Part shown: positions 28,037-29,349 of the stretch, one piece after another | Position numbering within the stretch: position 1 is the stretch's first letter | Layout of the letters: every line of letters begins with the position of its first letter | NCBI GenBank assembly: GCA_041687095.1 | Contig: JAWLCQ010000048.1 | Span: 1 to 29,349, forward strand | Length of the DNA: 29,349 bases | Direction of reading: 5' to 3' | Source of the DNA: JAWLCQ01 sp041687095 | GTDB taxonomy: Bacteria > Planctomycetota > Phycisphaerae > SM23-33 | Translations under genes and position numbers: made by a program | The notes under the pieces: model-generated | Database searches by the model: none | What the model was told of the DNA's origin: nothing | The model's input: only the letters and a program-made list of their open reading frames with translations

Positions 28037-29108
28037 CCCCCTCCGCCTGGACGAACTCTGGGCCCACGCCGACCGTACCCGCGCCGCCTCCGTCGGCGCC
28101 GACGTGCACCTGCGCGGACTCATCGAGGTCTCCAGCCACTGCCGCCGCCACTGCACCTACTGCGGCCTCCGGGCCCCCAACGCCCCCCTCCCCCGCTACC
28201 GCATGACGAGCGAGGAGATCCTCCGCTGCGCCCACCAGGCGGTCGGGTTCGGCTATGGCACGGTGGTGCTGCAGGCGGGGGAGGACGAGGGCCTCTCCGC
28301 CTCCGCCGTCGCCGACGTCATCGAACGCATCAAGGCCGATACCCCCCTCGCCGTCACCCTCTCCCTGGGCGAACGGACCGAGGAGGAACTGGCCCTGTGG
28401 CGCTCCGCCGGGGCCGACCGCTACCTCCTCCGCTTCGAGACCTCCAACCCCGAACTCTTCACCCGCATCCACCCGCCCCACTCGGGGCGAACCTGCAACC
28501 GCATCGCCCTGCTGGGCCTCCTGCGGGAGCTGGGCTACGAGATCGGCAGCGGGGTGATGATCGGGATTCCCGGGCAGACGTACGAGGACCTGGCGAGCGA
28601 CGTGGAACTCTTCGCCGCGCTGGACCTGGACATGATCGGCGTGGGGCCGTTCCTCCCCCACCCCGCGACGCCGCTGGGGCGCGATGGCGGAGGCGTGGGC
28701 GAGACGCCCCTGCGACGCACCGGCGAGACGCCCGCGCCCCCCGCCCCCACGGACCAGGTCCCCAACACCGAGGGCATGACGTACAAGATGATCGCCCTCG
28801 CCCGCCTGGCGTGCCCGCGGGCGAACATCCCGAGCACGACCGCCCTGGCGACGCTGAACAAGGCCAGCGGCCGCGAACTGGGCCTCTGCCGCGGGGCCAA
28901 CGTCGTCATGCCCAACCTCACGCCCCCGGAGTATCGGGCGATGTACGAGATCTACCCGGACAAGGCCTGCGTCTTCGAGACTGCCGAGGCCTGTCACGGC
29001 TGCATGATCCGCCGCATCCGCTCGATCGGGCGCACCGTCGGGACCGGGCGCGGGGACTCCCCAAACTACCGCCCGCGACAGGGGCGGACGGTGGAGGCAG
29101 GACGGTAG
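27993..29108 (+). CDS. hydE: [FeFe] hydrogenase maturase, radical SAM protein HydE
   Basis: The 371-residue protein has the radical SAM motif CRRHCTYC (Cys50, 54, 57) within LIEVSSHCRRHCTYCGLR, the motif LQAGED, RFETSNPELF, GVMIGIPGQTYEDL, GPFLPHPATPL and NIPSTTALATLN, all characteristic of HydE, and the C-terminal three Cys (CVFETAEACHGC) that hold a second Fe-S cluster in some homologues. HydE works with HydG and HydF to build the diiron subcluster of the H-cluster; those two are not in the window. Residues about 229-256 are a low-complexity insertion (GVGETPLRRTGETPAPP) that looks repeat-derived. The ATG overlaps the preceding kinase gene and has no clear ribosome-binding site, so translation is probably coupled. 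Confidence 0.95.
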   Translation: MMTRPDILHWLRETDPLRLDELWAHADRTRAASVGADVHLRGLIEVSSHCRRHCTYCGLRAPNAPLPRYRMTSEEILRCAHQAVGFGYGTVVLQAGEDEGLSASAVADVIERIKADTPLAVTLSLGERTEEELALWRSAGADRYLLRFETSNPELFTRIHPPHSGRTCNRIALLGLLRELGYEIGSGVMIGIPGQTYEDLASDVELFAALDLDMIGVGPFLPHPATPLGRDGGGVGETPLRRTGETPAPPAPTDQVPNTEGMTYKMIALARLACPRANIPSTTALATLNKASGRELGLCRGANVVMPNLTPPEYRAMYEIYPDKACVFETAEACHGCMIRRIRSIGRTVGTGRGDSPNYRPRQGRTVEAGR

Positions 29109-29179
29109 GGCGCGCGCTGCGTCCCCCTCCGGGGCTTGGGGCGGGTGCGAGCACCGGGGCGTACAGTATGCACGACCGT

Positions 29180-29206
29180 CCCACGGGACGAACAGCGTCC
29201 CGTGGG
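29180..29206 (+). terminator. Strong hairpin after hydE
   Basis: CCCACGGGACG (29180-29190) and CGTCCCGTGGG (29196-29206) pair perfectly across 11 bp over AACAG, 72 nt after the hydE stop. A T-rich tail is lacking (CATTGGG follows), so it may be a Rho-independent terminator of low efficiency or a 3'-end stabiliser for the hydrogenase transcript. Confidence 0.5.
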
Positions 29207-29241
29207 CATTGGGTCCCGATAGGGATCGTTGTTTGCGATCC

Positions 29242-29349
29242 GGTTCCTGGGTTCCCGGTTCCCGGTTCCTGGTTCCCGGTTCCTGGTTCCCGGTTCCTGG
29301 TTCCTGGTTCCTGGTTCCCGGTTCCTGGTTCCCGGTTCCTGGTTCCCGG
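29242..29349. repeat. GGTTCCY heptamer array running off the window end
   Basis: Fifteen units of GGTTCCT or GGTTCCC, all 7 bp except the first (8 bp), run to the last base and are cut by the window edge. Units with T and C alternate irregularly. The full size, and whether an inverted partner follows, cannot be seen. Confidence 0.95.

Noticed and set aside
27993..29108. Biotin synthase or another radical SAM enzyme instead of HydE
   Set aside because: The PHPATPL, NIPSTTALATLN and C-terminal CVFETAEACHGC motifs and the hydrogenase context fit HydE.
29242..29349. Terminal array as a CRISPR
   Set aside because: Units are 7 bp and directly adjacent, without unique spacers of 25-40 bp, and no cas gene is nearby.

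Overview
The window is very GC-rich and reads like a chromosomal segment of a planctomycete, probably of the Phycisphaerae type. This placement is an inference. It rests on the high GC, ATP synthase b and c subunits that both appear to carry cleavable signal peptides, a long insertion in the alpha subunit, weakly conserved secreted or membrane proteins, and dense families of intergenic palindromes and 7-bp tandem arrays. No rRNA or tRNA gene was recognised.

Layout. Positions 1-5,300 hold the tail of an unidentified gene, then aroB and a two-pass membrane protein (both minus), a secreted coiled-coil protein (plus) and a cystathionine gamma-synthase-type PLP enzyme (minus). Positions 5,285-6,332 have no convincing gene and are packed with palindromic repeats. 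Positions 6,333-8,012 (minus) encode a PAS-GAF-receiver protein that looks like a histidine kinase without its catalytic parts. Positions 8,096-17,375 (minus) are a full F1Fo ATP synthase operon in the order atpZ, an atpI-like gene, B, E, F, H, A, G, D, C. A nitroreductase lies between atpD and atpC, and heptamer-bounded repeat elements lie in three of the gene junctions. A glycosyltransferase gene precedes the operon. Positions 18,164-18,870 are non-coding and repeat-bearing.

Positions 18,873-29,108 (plus) form a redox-controlled hydrogen locus. A sigma70-type promoter carrying a near-perfect Rex operator is followed by rex, the three subunits of an NAD-linked (probably electron-bifurcating) [FeFe] hydrogenase (hydC, hydB, hydA), a ferredoxin/H-cluster-like/histidine kinase fusion that looks like a hydrogen or redox sensor, a single-domain response regulator, a receiver-histidine kinase, and the H-cluster maturase hydE. 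The likely logic is that Rex reads NADH/NAD+ and releases the operon when NADH builds up, HydABC disposes of electrons as H2, the sensor kinase reads H2 or cluster redox state into a phosphorelay, and HydE supports cofactor assembly. hydF and hydG are not in the window.

The most unusual structure is non-coding. Tandem arrays of 7-bp units keep the unit length but change sequence from locus to locus (GGTTAGA, GGATTGC, GGATTTC, GGTTCCY, GCTGATA, ACCAGTT). In four places the same heptamer array occurs as an inverted pair around a core, two of which share a core sequence. One such element supplies the apparent start region of atpF. Together with three or more palindrome families this suggests active spread of small repeat elements into operon junctions.
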